From Castellaniella sp036379515 (GTDB taxonomy: Bacteria; Pseudomonadota; Gammaproteobacteria; Burkholderiales; Burkholderiaceae_B): a stretch of DNA of 64,000 nt. The stretch covers positions 1 to 64,000 of the forward strand of contig NZ_DASVGN010000014.1 of the NCBI RefSeq assembly GCF_036379515.1, given 5' to 3'. Shown in pieces: positions 52,982-62,889 of the stretch. Within the stretch, counting starts at the first letter, position 1. Each line of letters starts with the position of its first letter. The notes below the pieces were generated by a model, which saw nothing but the letters and a program-made list of their open reading frames with translations, made no database searches and had not been told where the DNA came from. The position numbers and the translations under genes are program-made.

Positions 52982-54156
52982 ATGGCTCCTTCGGTGCGCA
53001 GCTGCGCAATGACAGCATCGTCAAAACCCAGCTCAGCCAGAATGGCCTGCGTATGCTCGCCCACGGCGGGGATGGGATCCATCCGGACATCATCCACATC
53101 ATCGGCCCCAGGCGGCAGAAGCGCAGGCAGTTCGCCCGCCGGGCTTTGCACGGTTGCCCACCGGCGGCGCGCCTGCAGCTGAGGATGGTGCCAGACACCG
53201 GCCATGTCGTTCAAGTGGCCGTTGGCGATCTTGGCTTTGTCGAGCCTGGCGACGACTTCGTCCACCGTCAAGGTCGAAAAACCATCGAGAATGATGGCCC
53301 GCAGCGCATCGCTGTTGGCCGAACGACGAGAATTCGATGAAAAGCGAGCATCTTCGGTCAGCTCGGGGCGTTGCAGCACCTGCTCGCAGAAGGTGCGCCA
53401 TTCGCGCTCGTTTTGCAGACCCAGCATGACAGTCTTGCCGTCGCCTGCCGCAAAGGGGCCATAAGGGTAGATAGTGGCGTGCGCGGCGCCGTTGCGCGGC
53501 GGTGGCGGGGCACCGTCAAAGCCGTAGTACATGGGGTAGCCCATCCATTCGACCATGCTCTCGAGCATGGACACCTGGATGCGGCGGCCTTCGCCCGTCT
53601 GCCCGCGCTGCAGCAGAGCCGCCAGGATATTGCTGTATGCATACATGCCGGCGGCAATGTCGGCAATGGAACACCCCGCCTTGGCGGGTTCATCGCGCGA
53701 CCCCGTCACGGACACGAAACCGGATTCGCTCTGGATCAGAAGGTCGTAGGCCTTTTTGTCACGATACGGGCCCTCGTCGCCATAGCCGGAAATGTCGCAA
53801 ACGATCAGCCGAGGAAAGCGCTCGTGCAACACTTCGAACGACAAACCCAGCCGGGCTGCTGCACCGGGCGCGAGGTTCTGCACCAGCACGTCGGCCTTGG
53901 CCAGCAGGCGCTGCAGGATGTCGTCGGCCGCACCGTGCTTGACGTTCAGTGTGAGGCTTTCTTTGGAGCGATTGGTCCAGACGAAATGCGAGGACAAACC
54001 CCGCACGCGCTCGTCGTAGCCACGCGCAAAATCGCCAGTGCCAGGGCGCTCGATCTTGACGACGCGCGCGCCAAGGTCAGCCAGCTGACGCGTGCAGAAC
54101 GGTGCCGCGATGGCCTGTTCGAGCGTGACGACCGTCATGCCTTTCAAGGGCAACAT
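52978..54156 (-). CDS. CaiB/BaiF-family CoA-transferase
   Basis: A 392-residue class III CoA-transferase. PLKGMTVVTLEQAIAAPFCT at the N terminus, VKIERPGTGDFARGYDE and the catalytic Asp region KKAYDLLIQSESGFVSVTGS, then GMYAYSNILAALLQRGQTGE. Transfers CoA between acyl-CoA and an organic acid. Placed between an acyl-CoA dehydrogenase and a nitronate monooxygenase-like gene in the same direction. Confidence 0.93.
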   Translation of the reverse strand: MLPLKGMTVVTLEQAIAAPFCTRQLADLGARVVKIERPGTGDFARGYDERVRGLSSHFVWTNRSKESLTLNVKHGAADDILQRLLAKADVLVQNLAPGAAARLGLSFEVLHERFPRLIVCDISGYGDEGPYRDKKAYDLLIQSESGFVSVTGSRDEPAKAGCSIADIAAGMYAYSNILAALLQRGQTGEGRRIQVSMLESMVEWMGYPMYYGFDGAPPPPRNGAAHATIYPYGPFAAGDGKTVMLGLQNEREWRTFCEQVLQRPELTEDARFSSNSRRSANSDALRAIILDGFSTLTVDEVVARLDKAKIANGHLNDMAGVWHHPQLQARRRWATVQSPAGELPALLPPGADDVDDVRMDPIPAVGEHTQAILAELGFDDAVIAQLRTEGAI

Positions 54157-54168
54157 GGGGGATCTCCT

Positions 54169-55329
54169 TCAGAACGAGCGCGGCATGCCAAGGACATGCT
54201 GACCCACGTAAGACAAAATCAGGTTGGTGGAGATGGGTGCCACCTGATAGAGGCGGGTCTCGCGAAACTTGCGTTCGACGTCGTATTCGCAGGCGAAGCC
54301 GAAACCGCCATGCGATTGCAGGCAGGCATTGGCGGCCTCCCATGAGGCATCCGCCGCCAGAAGTTTGGCCATGTTGGCCTGGGCGCCGCAGTCCTGGTGC
54401 GCATCGAAAAGCTCACAGGCCTGATAGCGCATGAGGCTGGCCGCCTCGACGTTGACGTAGGCACGGGCAATCGGGAACTGCACCCCCTGATTCTGGCCGA
54501 TGGGACGGTTGAACACCATGCGTTCGCTCACGTACTTGCGGGCGCGGTCCACGAACCAGTAGCCGTCGCCGATACACTCGGCGGCAATCAGCGTACGCTC
54601 GGCGTTGAGGCCATCCAGAATGTATTTGAAACCCTTGCCTTCTTCGCCAATCAGGTTCTCTTCGGGGATCTCGAGATTTTCAAAGAAAAGCTCGTTGGTC
54701 TCGTGATTCACCATGTTCAGAATCGGCCGCACCGTGAGCCCGTGGCCAATGGCCTGATGCAGGTCCACCATGAAGATGGACATGCCGTCAGACTTGCGCT
54801 TGACCTGGTCCAACGGAGTAGTGCGGGCAAGCAGCACCATCAGGTCCGAATGCTGCACGCGCGAGATCCAGACCTTCTGACCGTTGACTACGTAGCGCCC
54901 GTCTTTATGCACGGCCGTGGTCTTCAGGCGGGTAGTGTCGGTCCCCGTGGTGGGTTCGGTGACGGCCATGGATTGCAGGCGCAGTTCACCGCTGGCAATC
55001 TTGGGCAGCCACTGTTGCTTCTGGGCTTCAGAGCCATGGCGCAACACTGTGCCCATGTTGTACATCTGGCCGTGGCAGGCCCCCGAGTTGCCGCCCGCAT
55101 GGTTGATTTCTTCCATGATGACGGACGCTTCAGTCAGGCCCAGGCCTGATCCGCCGTATTCTTGCGGGATGAGCGCTGCCAGCCACCCGGCCTTGGTCAG
55201 TGCGTCGACAAACTCGGCTGGATAGCCCCGCTTCTCATCCACATGCCGGAAATATTCGTCGCCGAATTGAGAGCACAAATCGCGTATGGCATCGCGAATG
55301 TCCTGGAATTGATCCTGCGCCTTGACCAT
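54169..55329 (-). CDS. Acyl-CoA dehydrogenase
   Basis: A 386-residue FAD enzyme: LIPQEYGGSGLGLTEASVIM, MAVTEPTTGTDTTRLKTTAV, VWISRVQHSDLMVLLARTTP, and the C-terminal LQSHGGFGFACEYDVERKFR with RETRLYQVAPISTNLI in place of the usual IxEGTxEI. The usual catalytic Glu near the C terminus seems replaced (VAPIS), so the base may be elsewhere. First gene after the LysR promoter region of this operon. Confidence 0.92.
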   Translation of the reverse strand: MVKAQDQFQDIRDAIRDLCSQFGDEYFRHVDEKRGYPAEFVDALTKAGWLAALIPQEYGGSGLGLTEASVIMEEINHAGGNSGACHGQMYNMGTVLRHGSEAQKQQWLPKIASGELRLQSMAVTEPTTGTDTTRLKTTAVHKDGRYVVNGQKVWISRVQHSDLMVLLARTTPLDQVKRKSDGMSIFMVDLHQAIGHGLTVRPILNMVNHETNELFFENLEIPEENLIGEEGKGFKYILDGLNAERTLIAAECIGDGYWFVDRARKYVSERMVFNRPIGQNQGVQFPIARAYVNVEAASLMRYQACELFDAHQDCGAQANMAKLLAADASWEAANACLQSHGGFGFACEYDVERKFRETRLYQVAPISTNLILSYVGQHVLGMPRSF

Positions 55330-55440
55330 GAAAACCCTCTTGTCCGTTCTTGCTCGTGAAAGCGGGCGCGTGATGCGCCGTGCTTTCTAGAGTGAAGGAA
55401 TCGGGTCCGCCTGACAATTTGGCTTTGGCGAACAGGGGCT

Positions 55441-56379
55441 TTACACAATCTTAAGATCGGGGCGGTTGTCCTCGGAGGCCTGCGCCGCATCGGCCACCAG
55501 AAGATCGACGAGTTCTTGCGAGAACGCCGGCAATTCCGTGGCATCGCGCGTGCAGATGTGCAGCTTGCGCAGCGCCCATTCGTCGGTGAGACACATGATC
55601 TTGAGCGGCAGCACCTGCACGTATCGACGGGCGGCCGTTTCCGGGATGACCCCTATGCCCACCTGCGCAGCAATCAGGCGACAGGCGGTTTCAAAGTTGC
55701 TGACTTCGACCCGTACCCGCAGGAACCGGCCACTGTCTTCAGCCGCCGTGAGCAGAAAGGAATGGATGGCGCTGGATTCGGCCAGACTGATGAAGTCGTA
55801 ATCCAGCGTGCTGACGAAGCTGTGGACCTCTTTCATCTTGGCCAGGGGATGGTCTTTGTGCGTCACCAGTACCAGCCTGTCGTTGCGATAGGGCAGGAAC
55901 CGGACCCCGGTGCCCCCGCTGCCCTGGGCCGTGATGCCGATGTCGGCGGCGCCTTCGGCCACGGCCTTCACCACCTGATAGCTCAGACGCTCGCGCAGTT
56001 CGATGTTGACGGCCGGGTGGCTCACCAGATAGCGCTCCAGCGCCGCCGGGACGAACTCGTTCATGGCCGTGGTATTGGCATACACCCGCACCCGTCCTTT
56101 CACGCCCTGAGCGTATTCCTGGATATCGCCGCGCAAGTGCTGCAGCTGGTGCAGCACGATGCGAGCATGGCGCACGAAGGCCTCGCCGGCGGGCGTGAGT
56201 GTCACGCCCTGGCTGTTGCGATACAGCAGGGGCGTACCCAGGTAGCCTTCCAGATTCTTGACGCGATTGCTGGCAGCCGGCAACGACAGAAACGTATGCT
56301 CGGCGGCTTTGGTCAGGCTCATGGCGCTGGCCACATTGACGAGCAGCTGCATATCGGTCAGGTCAAAATGAGACGCCAT
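55441..56379 (-). CDS. LysR-family transcriptional regulator of the catabolic cluster
   Basis: A 312-residue LysR protein from ATG 56379 (MASHFDLTDMQLLVNVASAM), with SLPAASNRVKNLEGYLGTPL as recognition helices. Divergent from the MmgE/PrpD gene at 56489 and upstream of the acyl-CoA dehydrogenase operon, so it probably regulates both directions. Confidence 0.9.
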   Translation of the reverse strand: MASHFDLTDMQLLVNVASAMSLTKAAEHTFLSLPAASNRVKNLEGYLGTPLLYRNSQGVTLTPAGEAFVRHARIVLHQLQHLRGDIQEYAQGVKGRVRVYANTTAMNEFVPAALERYLVSHPAVNIELRERLSYQVVKAVAEGAADIGITAQGSGGTGVRFLPYRNDRLVLVTHKDHPLAKMKEVHSFVSTLDYDFISLAESSAIHSFLLTAAEDSGRFLRVRVEVSNFETACRLIAAQVGIGVIPETAARRYVQVLPLKIMCLTDEWALRKLHICTRDATELPAFSQELVDLLVADAAQASEDNRPDLKIV

Positions 56380-56488
56380 GGTTTCGCGCAACCCTCCAGC
56401 CAGCTTAAGTGGTTCTTCAATAAACAGAAATAGGCAAACCTGCAGTGAAGGTGCAAAGTCGCAATCAAGGAATCATTCAGGAGCCATG

Positions 56489-57844
56489 ATGCGACACTTC
56501 AGCGCGGAACTCGCGCAATTTGCAGCCGAGCTGCAGTTCAATGACATCCCCGAACCCGTCCTGCGACGTACCGAGGACCTGCTGCTGGATTGCCTGGCAT
56601 CTATTCTAGCGGGTTCCAGCGGTCGCCCCGTACAAGCCATTCTGTCCTACGCCCAGGCCATGGGCCCCAAAGAAGGCGCTGCCGAAAACCTTGTCAGCAG
56701 AAGCGGTACCAGCCCGGCCTTCGCCGCGATGGTCAACGCCGCTGCGGCCCACATGGTCGAACAGGACGACGTGCACAACGGCGCGGTGTTTCACCCTGCC
56801 GCCGTGGTGTTTCCACCTGCCCTGGCGCTGGCTCAGGCGCTGGGGAAATCCGGCAAAGAGCTTCTGGCGGCCGCGGTGGCAGGCTACGAAACCGGCATCC
56901 GCACGGGCGAATTTCTCGGGCGTTCGCACTACACCGTTTTTCACACCACCGGAACGGCGGGCACGATTGCCTCGGCCATGACCGCAGGGCGGCTGCTGGG
57001 GCTCGACGCCCGGCAAATGCTGCATGCGCTGGGCTCGGCGGGCACGCAGGCCGCCGGCCTGTGGGAGTTCCTGCGCGACGGTGCCGACTCCAAGCAGCTG
57101 CACACCGCCAAGGCCGCCAGCAACGGGCTCATGGCCGCCTGGCTGGCGCACGACGGCTTCACGGGCGCCAGCCACATCCTGGAAGGCGCTCAGGGCATGG
57201 CCGCCGGCATGTCGAAGGACGCCGACCCGAGCCGCCTGGTTGACGGTCTGGGCAGCCGCTGGGCCGTACTGGAAACTTCGTTCAAGTATCACGCTTCCTG
57301 CCGCCACACTCACCCGGCTGCGGATGCGCTGCTCGACGTGATGCAGCGTCACGAGCTGCAGATCGACAATATCGCCTCGGTTGTCGCGCACGTGCACCAA
57401 GGTGCCATCGACGTGCTGGGGCCGGTAGTGAACCCCAGTACTGTGCACCAATCCAAGTTTTCCATGGGCACCGTGCTGGGGCTCATCGCCAAATACCAGC
57501 GAGCGGGCCTGCCCGAATTCGATCAGGCGCTAGCCGACCCTGAAATCAAGGATTTCTGCCGCCGCGTCACCATGGAACTCGATCCGGAAGTCGACGCCGC
57601 CTACCCGCAGAAGTGGATCGGCAAAGTCACGGTCACCACCCGTCGCGGCCTGACGCTGGAAGGCCGGGTCGACATCCCCAAGGGCGACCCGGACAACACG
57701 CTGACGCGCGCCGAGATCGAAGACAAGGTCCGGCGCCTGGGGGGCTACCAGAACGCGGCCCAGCCTGCCGAAATCGAGCACCTGATTCAGTCGGTCTGGT
57801 CACTGGCCAGCACCAAGACTGTGGGCAGGCTCCTGCCACAGTGA
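56489..57844 (+). CDS. MmgE/PrpD-family protein
   Basis: A 451-residue protein of the 2-methylcitrate dehydratase/cis-aconitate decarboxylase fold: LLLDCLASILAGSSGRPVQA, HMVEQDDVHNGAVFHPAAVV, FHTTGTAGTIASAMTAGRLL, KYHASCRHTHPAADALLDVM. ATG 56489 has GGAG five bases before it (56486 is an alternative). Family members dehydrate, decarboxylate or isomerise tricarboxylates and related acids; the substrate here is unknown. Confidence 0.92.
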   Translation: MRHFSAELAQFAAELQFNDIPEPVLRRTEDLLLDCLASILAGSSGRPVQAILSYAQAMGPKEGAAENLVSRSGTSPAFAAMVNAAAAHMVEQDDVHNGAVFHPAAVVFPPALALAQALGKSGKELLAAAVAGYETGIRTGEFLGRSHYTVFHTTGTAGTIASAMTAGRLLGLDARQMLHALGSAGTQAAGLWEFLRDGADSKQLHTAKAASNGLMAAWLAHDGFTGASHILEGAQGMAAGMSKDADPSRLVDGLGSRWAVLETSFKYHASCRHTHPAADALLDVMQRHELQIDNIASVVAHVHQGAIDVLGPVVNPSTVHQSKFSMGTVLGLIAKYQRAGLPEFDQALADPEIKDFCRRVTMELDPEVDAAYPQKWIGKVTVTTRRGLTLEGRVDIPKGDPDNTLTRAEIEDKVRRLGGYQNAAQPAEIEHLIQSVWSLASTKTVGRLLPQ

Positions 57845-57925
57845 CACGCAGGCCCGGCCGCACGAAGCGGCTGGCCCTGTCCCGCCTGACCCGCTTGTGC
57901 ACCTATATCCGGATCAAACGGGGTG

Positions 57926-58750
57926 CTAGAACCGGATCTCCGCCGAGTGGGCCAAAGTGCCGTCCTGCCCGGCCCATAGTTGCGCCGTATCGGCCGCATC
58001 GGATCGTCCCGCGACCTCGAACGGAGTCGGTGCAATAAGCGGCCGCAACCCGCGGTACGACATCGACCTCACGCGCTTTTCGGGGTGGGCACGCGTAAAG
58101 GCCCGCAACATCAACGTCGCAATCAACGGCCCATGCACTACCAGGCCAGGGTAGCCCTCGACGTCGCGTACGTACGCCAGGTCATAATGAATTCGGTGGC
58201 CATTGAAAGTGACGGCCGAATACCGGAACAGACGCACGGCATCGGGCGTGACGGTCTCGGACCACTGCGCCTGCGGCACAGGTTTGGTGCCCGCCAGCCT
58301 GGGCGGCGACGGTTCGCGATAGACAATATCCTGTTCTTCGGCAATACATACGGCACCGTCCTGGACGTATTCGTGTGCCACCGTGACGAACAACAGCTTG
58401 CCGGTGCGCCCTTCTTTCTCGACCACACCCTTGACGCTGGAGCGGCGCTCAGCCGGCGTACCGACCCGCAGCGGCTGCAGGAAGTCCACGCGACCGCCCG
58501 CCCACATGCGGTTGCGGTGATCGGCCGGCGGCATGAAACCACCCCGATGCGGGTGGCCGTCCTGGCCCAGACTCTCGTAGGGCTGTGACCGGACGAAAAA
58601 CGCCCAATGCCACAGAGGTGGCAGTGCCGCACCCACGACAGGGGCTGGGTCGCCCAGGCTGAATGCCACCTGCTCGGCATGACCGATGTCGAGGTTATCG
58701 ACACAATGTTCGCTGTGACCCACCCAATCAGCAGGGTTGGAATTTGACAT
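57926..58750 (-). CDS. MaoC/HTD2-type acyl-CoA dehydratase (mesaconyl-C4-CoA hydratase-like)
   Basis: A 274-residue double hot-dog protein from ATG 58750. N-terminal FAS1-type dehydratase half (LPPLWHWAFFVRSQPYESLG, PHRGGFMPPADHRNRMWAGG) and C-terminal MaoC half (FRYSAVTFNGHRIHYDLAYV, with the catalytic Asn/His, and YPGLVVHGPLIATLMLRAFT). Hydrates or dehydrates an enoyl-CoA or a C4/C5 dicarboxyl-CoA such as mesaconyl-CoA. Followed upstream by a CaiB gene on the same strand. Confidence 0.88.
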   Translation of the reverse strand: MSNSNPADWVGHSEHCVDNLDIGHAEQVAFSLGDPAPVVGAALPPLWHWAFFVRSQPYESLGQDGHPHRGGFMPPADHRNRMWAGGRVDFLQPLRVGTPAERRSSVKGVVEKEGRTGKLLFVTVAHEYVQDGAVCIAEEQDIVYREPSPPRLAGTKPVPQAQWSETVTPDAVRLFRYSAVTFNGHRIHYDLAYVRDVEGYPGLVVHGPLIATLMLRAFTRAHPEKRVRSMSYRGLRPLIAPTPFEVAGRSDAADTAQLWAGQDGTLAHSAEIRF

Positions 58751-58815
58751 GTCGTACTCCCGCCAAAAACCGGGGCTGGCGCCCCGTTTGAAAACGCTGA
58801 AAACCAAGCCGCCGC

Positions 58816-60042
58816 TCAGGAAGACTTGACCGATCCGAGGGCGGCCGGGCTCGCCTGCAGACCGAATTCCGCCAGCACTTCCTGCGTATGCTGCCCCAGC
58901 AACGGCGGCGCCGCCCGATATTGCACCGGCGTGTCGGAAAACCGCATGGGGCTGGCGGTGGTTGGCGCCTCGCCCGCCAGCGGATGCGGCAAGGTGCGCC
59001 AGACCTGCCGGTATTTGATCTGTTCGTTGTCGAACACCTGCTGCAAATTGTTGATCGGGCCGCAGGGCACGCCCACCTTCTGCAGTTGTGCCACCCAATA
59101 ATCGCGGGGCCGGGTGCGCATGATGGCCTCCAGCTCGGCGATCAGCGCCACCCGGTTCTTCAGACGCAAGCTGTTGGTGACGTAATCGGGATGCGTACCC
59201 AGATCAGGGCGCTCGAGCACCCCACAATACGCCCGGTACTGGCCATCCGTACCGGTCGCCACGATCAGCTCGCCGTCGCTGGCTTCAAAGACCTGGTAAG
59301 GCACCACGTTCTGGTGCGCATTTCCTGCACGCTTGGGCGCGACCCCGGAGGTCATGTAATTCAGATTCTGGTTGGCCAGCATCGCCACGTGGCAATCCAG
59401 CAAGGCCAGGTCAATCTGCTGGCCCAGGCCACTGCGGTTGCGCTCGTGCAGCGCCCCCAGGATCGCCACCGTGGCGTACATGCCGGTGATGATGTCCGTG
59501 ACAGCCACGCCGGCCTTCTGCGGCCCGCCCCCGGGGCGGTCGTCGCGCTCGCCGGTAATGCTCATGAGCCCGCCCATGCCCTGGATGACGAAGTCGTAGC
59601 CCGGCAGCGGCGCCAGTGGCCCCGTCTGGCCAAACCCGGTGATCGAGCAATAAATGAGGGCCGGATTGAGCGCCTTGAGGCTCTCGTAGTCGAGCCCGTA
59701 CTTCTTGAGCCCGCCCACCTTGAAGTTTTCGACCAGGACGTCGCAATGCGCCGCCATCTGGCGAATCAGCTCGGCGCCCTCGGGGTTGCCGATATCCACA
59801 GTGACCGAGCGCTTGTTGCGGTTGGCGCTCAGGTAGTACGCCGCCTCGCTGGTGTCGTGACCGGCCGCGTCCTTCAGGTACGGGGGCCCCCACTTGCGCG
59901 TGTCGTCCCCGCCTTGCGGACGCTCGACCTTGATGACGTCCGCGCCCAGGTCAGCCAGATTCTGCGTGCACCAGGGCCCGGCCAGCACCCGGGACAAATC
60001 CAGTACCTTGATCCCATCCAGGGGCGGCTTTCTTTCACTCAT
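58816..60042 (-). CDS. CaiB/BaiF-family CoA-transferase
   Basis: A 408-residue class III CoA-transferase from ATG 60042: PPLDGIKVLDLSRVLAGPWC, VIKVERPQGGDDTRKWGPPY, LAPLPGYDFVIQGMGGLMSI (with the catalytic Asp) and RPGGGPQKAGVAVTDIITGM. The second such enzyme in the cluster. Together with the MaoC-type gene downstream it could use succinyl-CoA or acetyl-CoA as CoA donor. Confidence 0.93.
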   Translation of the reverse strand: MSERKPPLDGIKVLDLSRVLAGPWCTQNLADLGADVIKVERPQGGDDTRKWGPPYLKDAAGHDTSEAAYYLSANRNKRSVTVDIGNPEGAELIRQMAAHCDVLVENFKVGGLKKYGLDYESLKALNPALIYCSITGFGQTGPLAPLPGYDFVIQGMGGLMSITGERDDRPGGGPQKAGVAVTDIITGMYATVAILGALHERNRSGLGQQIDLALLDCHVAMLANQNLNYMTSGVAPKRAGNAHQNVVPYQVFEASDGELIVATGTDGQYRAYCGVLERPDLGTHPDYVTNSLRLKNRVALIAELEAIMRTRPRDYWVAQLQKVGVPCGPINNLQQVFDNEQIKYRQVWRTLPHPLAGEAPTTASPMRFSDTPVQYRAAPPLLGQHTQEVLAEFGLQASPAALGSVKSS

Positions 60043-60111
60043 CTCATGCTCCGGCAATTGTGCGATTGGGTGGGCGACAACGAGCAACCCACCGGCGTCG
60101 ACCTGGCGGCT

Positions 60112-61632
60112 TCAACGCACCAGGTCGCGCAGCGGCTGCTTCTTGATCTTGCCACTGACTGTAGTCGGGATGGTGTCGATCGGCAAAATTTGTGCAGGAA
60201 CCTTGTAAGGCGCAAGCTGCGCGCGAACGTGCAGGCGCAGAGCATCCACATCGACGGCCCCCGTCTGCAGGGGTTCGAAGAACGCGATGACTTCTTCGTT
60301 GCCATCGGCCGTGCCGCGCCCCACCACGGCAGACAGCTTGACCCCCGGAAAGGTATTGATCACCGCCTCGACTTCCAGCGGATACACGTTGAATCCCGAA
60401 CGGATGATCATGTCTTTCGTGCGACCCGTAATGAAGAGCGCACCGTCGGCCTCCAGGCGCCCGAGATCCCCCGTGCACAACCAGGCGCCCGGCAGCAACG
60501 CCTCCCGGGTGCGCTCAGGATCTTTGTAATAGCCCAGCATCACTCCCGGGCCCCGCACGTGAATGGGCCCGGACTCGCCCATGGGAACATCGGGCGTGCC
60601 GGGAGCACCCAAGCGCAATTCGACGCCTTCGAGGGGATAGCCCGCACTGCAATCGCTGCGAGGCGCATCCATGGACGTGACGTAGAGCGACCCTGCATAT
60701 TCGGTGATGCCATAGCCATGATGCATGGGCACGCCAAAATAATGCTCCACCTGACGCTTCAAGGTGGGGTCCAGGGCCGAGCCGCCCGCGTAGACGTAAC
60801 GCAGGCGGGGCGCCTTGACCGGCGCGGGAAATGCCGCCAGCAGACGCGTGTACATGGTAGGCACCCCTTGCAGAATGCTCAGGCCCGGGGATTCGAGAGC
60901 CTGTAGCAGATCCGCCGGATCAAAGCGCCGGCGCACCACCAGGCTGGCCCCGACCTGAACCGTTGCCATCAGCACCGTGGCAATCCCGAAAATATGCGAC
61001 AAGGGCAGCGCCGCATAACTGATGTCGTCCGCCGTGAGCCGGCGCGAAGCCGACGACACGCGCGCGAAATGTACCAGGCCTCGGTGCGGCACCATCACCG
61101 CCTTGGGGGCGCCCGTGGTACCGGAGGTGTAAATGAGCGTTGCCACACCCGAAGCCTCGGGCCCGGTTTCGGGCTCGGGACGCTGCACGGCGGGAGCCCA
61201 TCGATTGCCATCCTGCCAGACAGAAGCCTCCGCCGCCAGAGCAGTACCAGTACCCTGCTCGGCATGTACGGCGGCAGCGTTGGACGAACGGCTGAAATAC
61301 AGGGTGAGCACGGGCCGCGCGTGCGCCCGCACGGCTTCGACCTCACGCGCGCTCAGACGAGCATTCAGGCCTACCGCCCAGGCACCCAGCAGACTGCAGG
61401 CAAAGAGCGCCTGCACCATTTCTGCGCAGTTCTCACCAATGATCATCACCCGATCACCCGGCCGCGCGCCTTGCGCGACGAGCCAGTCACGTGCGGCATT
61501 GGCCCGCTGCCACATCTGGGCATAAGTGACGGTCCCGCCTTCTTCCAGGCACAGAAGCACTGTATCCGGGCGCGTTGAAACCTGCGCCTGAAGCAGGTGA
61601 TGGATGCGATCCGGTGTGTTCAGGTCACCCAC
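60112..61632 (-). CDS. Class I adenylate-forming acyl-CoA synthetase
   Basis: A 506-residue AMP-dependent ligase starting at GTG 61632. Motif A3 is LIYTSGTTGAPKAVMVPHRG; YGITEYAGS, WLCTGDLGRLEADG and the catalytic Lys near the end in TTVSGKIKKQPL are all present. It activates a carboxylic acid as its CoA thioester, the likely entry step of this pathway alongside the CoA-transferases. Confidence 0.92.
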   Translation of the reverse strand: MGDLNTPDRIHHLLQAQVSTRPDTVLLCLEEGGTVTYAQMWQRANAARDWLVAQGARPGDRVMIIGENCAEMVQALFACSLLGAWAVGLNARLSAREVEAVRAHARPVLTLYFSRSSNAAAVHAEQGTGTALAAEASVWQDGNRWAPAVQRPEPETGPEASGVATLIYTSGTTGAPKAVMVPHRGLVHFARVSSASRRLTADDISYAALPLSHIFGIATVLMATVQVGASLVVRRRFDPADLLQALESPGLSILQGVPTMYTRLLAAFPAPVKAPRLRYVYAGGSALDPTLKRQVEHYFGVPMHHGYGITEYAGSLYVTSMDAPRSDCSAGYPLEGVELRLGAPGTPDVPMGESGPIHVRGPGVMLGYYKDPERTREALLPGAWLCTGDLGRLEADGALFITGRTKDMIIRSGFNVYPLEVEAVINTFPGVKLSAVVGRGTADGNEEVIAFFEPLQTGAVDVDALRLHVRAQLAPYKVPAQILPIDTIPTTVSGKIKKQPLRDLVR

Positions 61633-61716
61633 GATGTCTCCTCTCTGGTGGCGCTTCGTTGAGGCGCCAATGCCACGGGGGGCGTCCGCGCGGAGCGCGG
61701 CTCCCTTACCGATTTG

Positions 61717-62889
61717 TCACAACGTTTCTTCAGTGCCCAGGATGGCCGTGGACTGGCTGGACAGGGTGCCCCCATTGCCATTGACCACCGCCAACTGTGC
61801 GCCCGGCACCTGGCGATCCCCACACTGGCCGCGCAGCTGCCGCACGGCCTCGATGGTAATGAAAATGCCGTACATGCCCGGATGCAGGCACGACAGGCCA
61901 CCGCCATTGGTATTGACCGGCAGATGCCCGCCCGGCGCAATACCGCCGCCGCTGACGAAATCGCCGCCTTCGCCTTTCTTGCAAAAGCCCAGATCTTCGA
62001 GGAACAGGATGGTATTGATGCTGAAGGCGTCGTACAGCTCGGCCACGTCGATGTCCGACGGTTTGACCCCGGCCATCTCGAACGCAATGCGCCCCGACTG
62101 CTGCGCGGCCGTCACGGTCAGGTCTTCCATCGACGAAATCTGGCGATTCCAGCAAGCGGTGGAATTGCCCAGCACGTAGACCGGCTTCTGCTTGAGCGAC
62201 CGGGCACGGTCTGCACGCACCAGCACGTATGCGCCCGCACCATCGTTGACCAGGCAACAATCCCGAATCGTCAGCGGATCGGAGACCATGCGTGCCGAGA
62301 GCACTTCGTCAATGGTCAGCGGGTCGCGCATCAAGGCTTCGGGATTGAGCTGCGCCCAACGGCGTGCGGCCACGGCGACTTCGGCCAGGTGCTCGCGCTT
62401 GGTGCCGTACTGATGCATGTGGCGAGCCGCCGCCAAGGCATAGGAACTCAACGGGTTGAGCGGGTTGTAGGGTGTTTCGTAGGGCTGCGGGTCCAGCCAG
62501 CGGCGCACCCGCCCGACTTCAGCGCGACTCAGGCTCGACGTACGCTGCGTGCTGCCGTAGCAGACCAGGACGGCATTGCATTGACCGGACTCCAGCGCCT
62601 GAATGGCCGGCATCAGATGCGCCACGAAGCTGGACCCCCCCAGCATGGTGCTGTCGATGAACGTGGGGCGTATCCCCAAGTGTTCGATGACCGGCATGGC
62701 CCACATGGTGGCCGCCACGCTGGCGGTGCAGATGCCGTCGATGTCCTGCAACGTGAGCCCGGCGTCTTCGACGGCCCGATGCGAAGCCTGCACAAGGATT
62801 TCAAGCTCGGAATATCCCGTGGCAAAGCCGAACCCGGCGTGCCCCACCCCGGCGATGGCGGTCGCACCTCTGAGTCGTTTGGCTATCAT
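61717..62889 (-). CDS. SCP-x-type thiolase family protein
   Basis: A 390-residue thiolase-fold protein: IAGVGHAGFGFATGYSELEI, DIDGICTASVAATMWAMPVI, VAELYDAFSINTILFLEDLG and NTNGGGLSCLHPGMYGIFIT. It matches the SCP-x/lipid-transfer branch, whose members pair with a DUF35 OB-fold protein. The DUF35 partner gene overlaps its start by 4 bases. Probably cleaves a beta-ketoacyl-CoA. Confidence 0.9.
   Translation of the reverse strand: MIAKRLRGATAIAGVGHAGFGFATGYSELEILVQASHRAVEDAGLTLQDIDGICTASVAATMWAMPVIEHLGIRPTFIDSTMLGGSSFVAHLMPAIQALESGQCNAVLVCYGSTQRTSSLSRAEVGRVRRWLDPQPYETPYNPLNPLSSYALAAARHMHQYGTKREHLAEVAVAARRWAQLNPEALMRDPLTIDEVLSARMVSDPLTIRDCCLVNDGAGAYVLVRADRARSLKQKPVYVLGNSTACWNRQISSMEDLTVTAAQQSGRIAFEMAGVKPSDIDVAELYDAFSINTILFLEDLGFCKKGEGGDFVSGGGIAPGGHLPVNTNGGGLSCLHPGMYGIFITIEAVRQLRGQCGDRQVPGAQLAVVNGNGGTLSSQSTAILGTEETL

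Noticed and set aside
58888..60906. A 672-codon plus-strand open frame
   Set aside because: Antisense to the CaiB and acyl-CoA synthetase genes, which have clear family motifs; the plus-strand product is His/Gln/Arg-rich shadow sequence.
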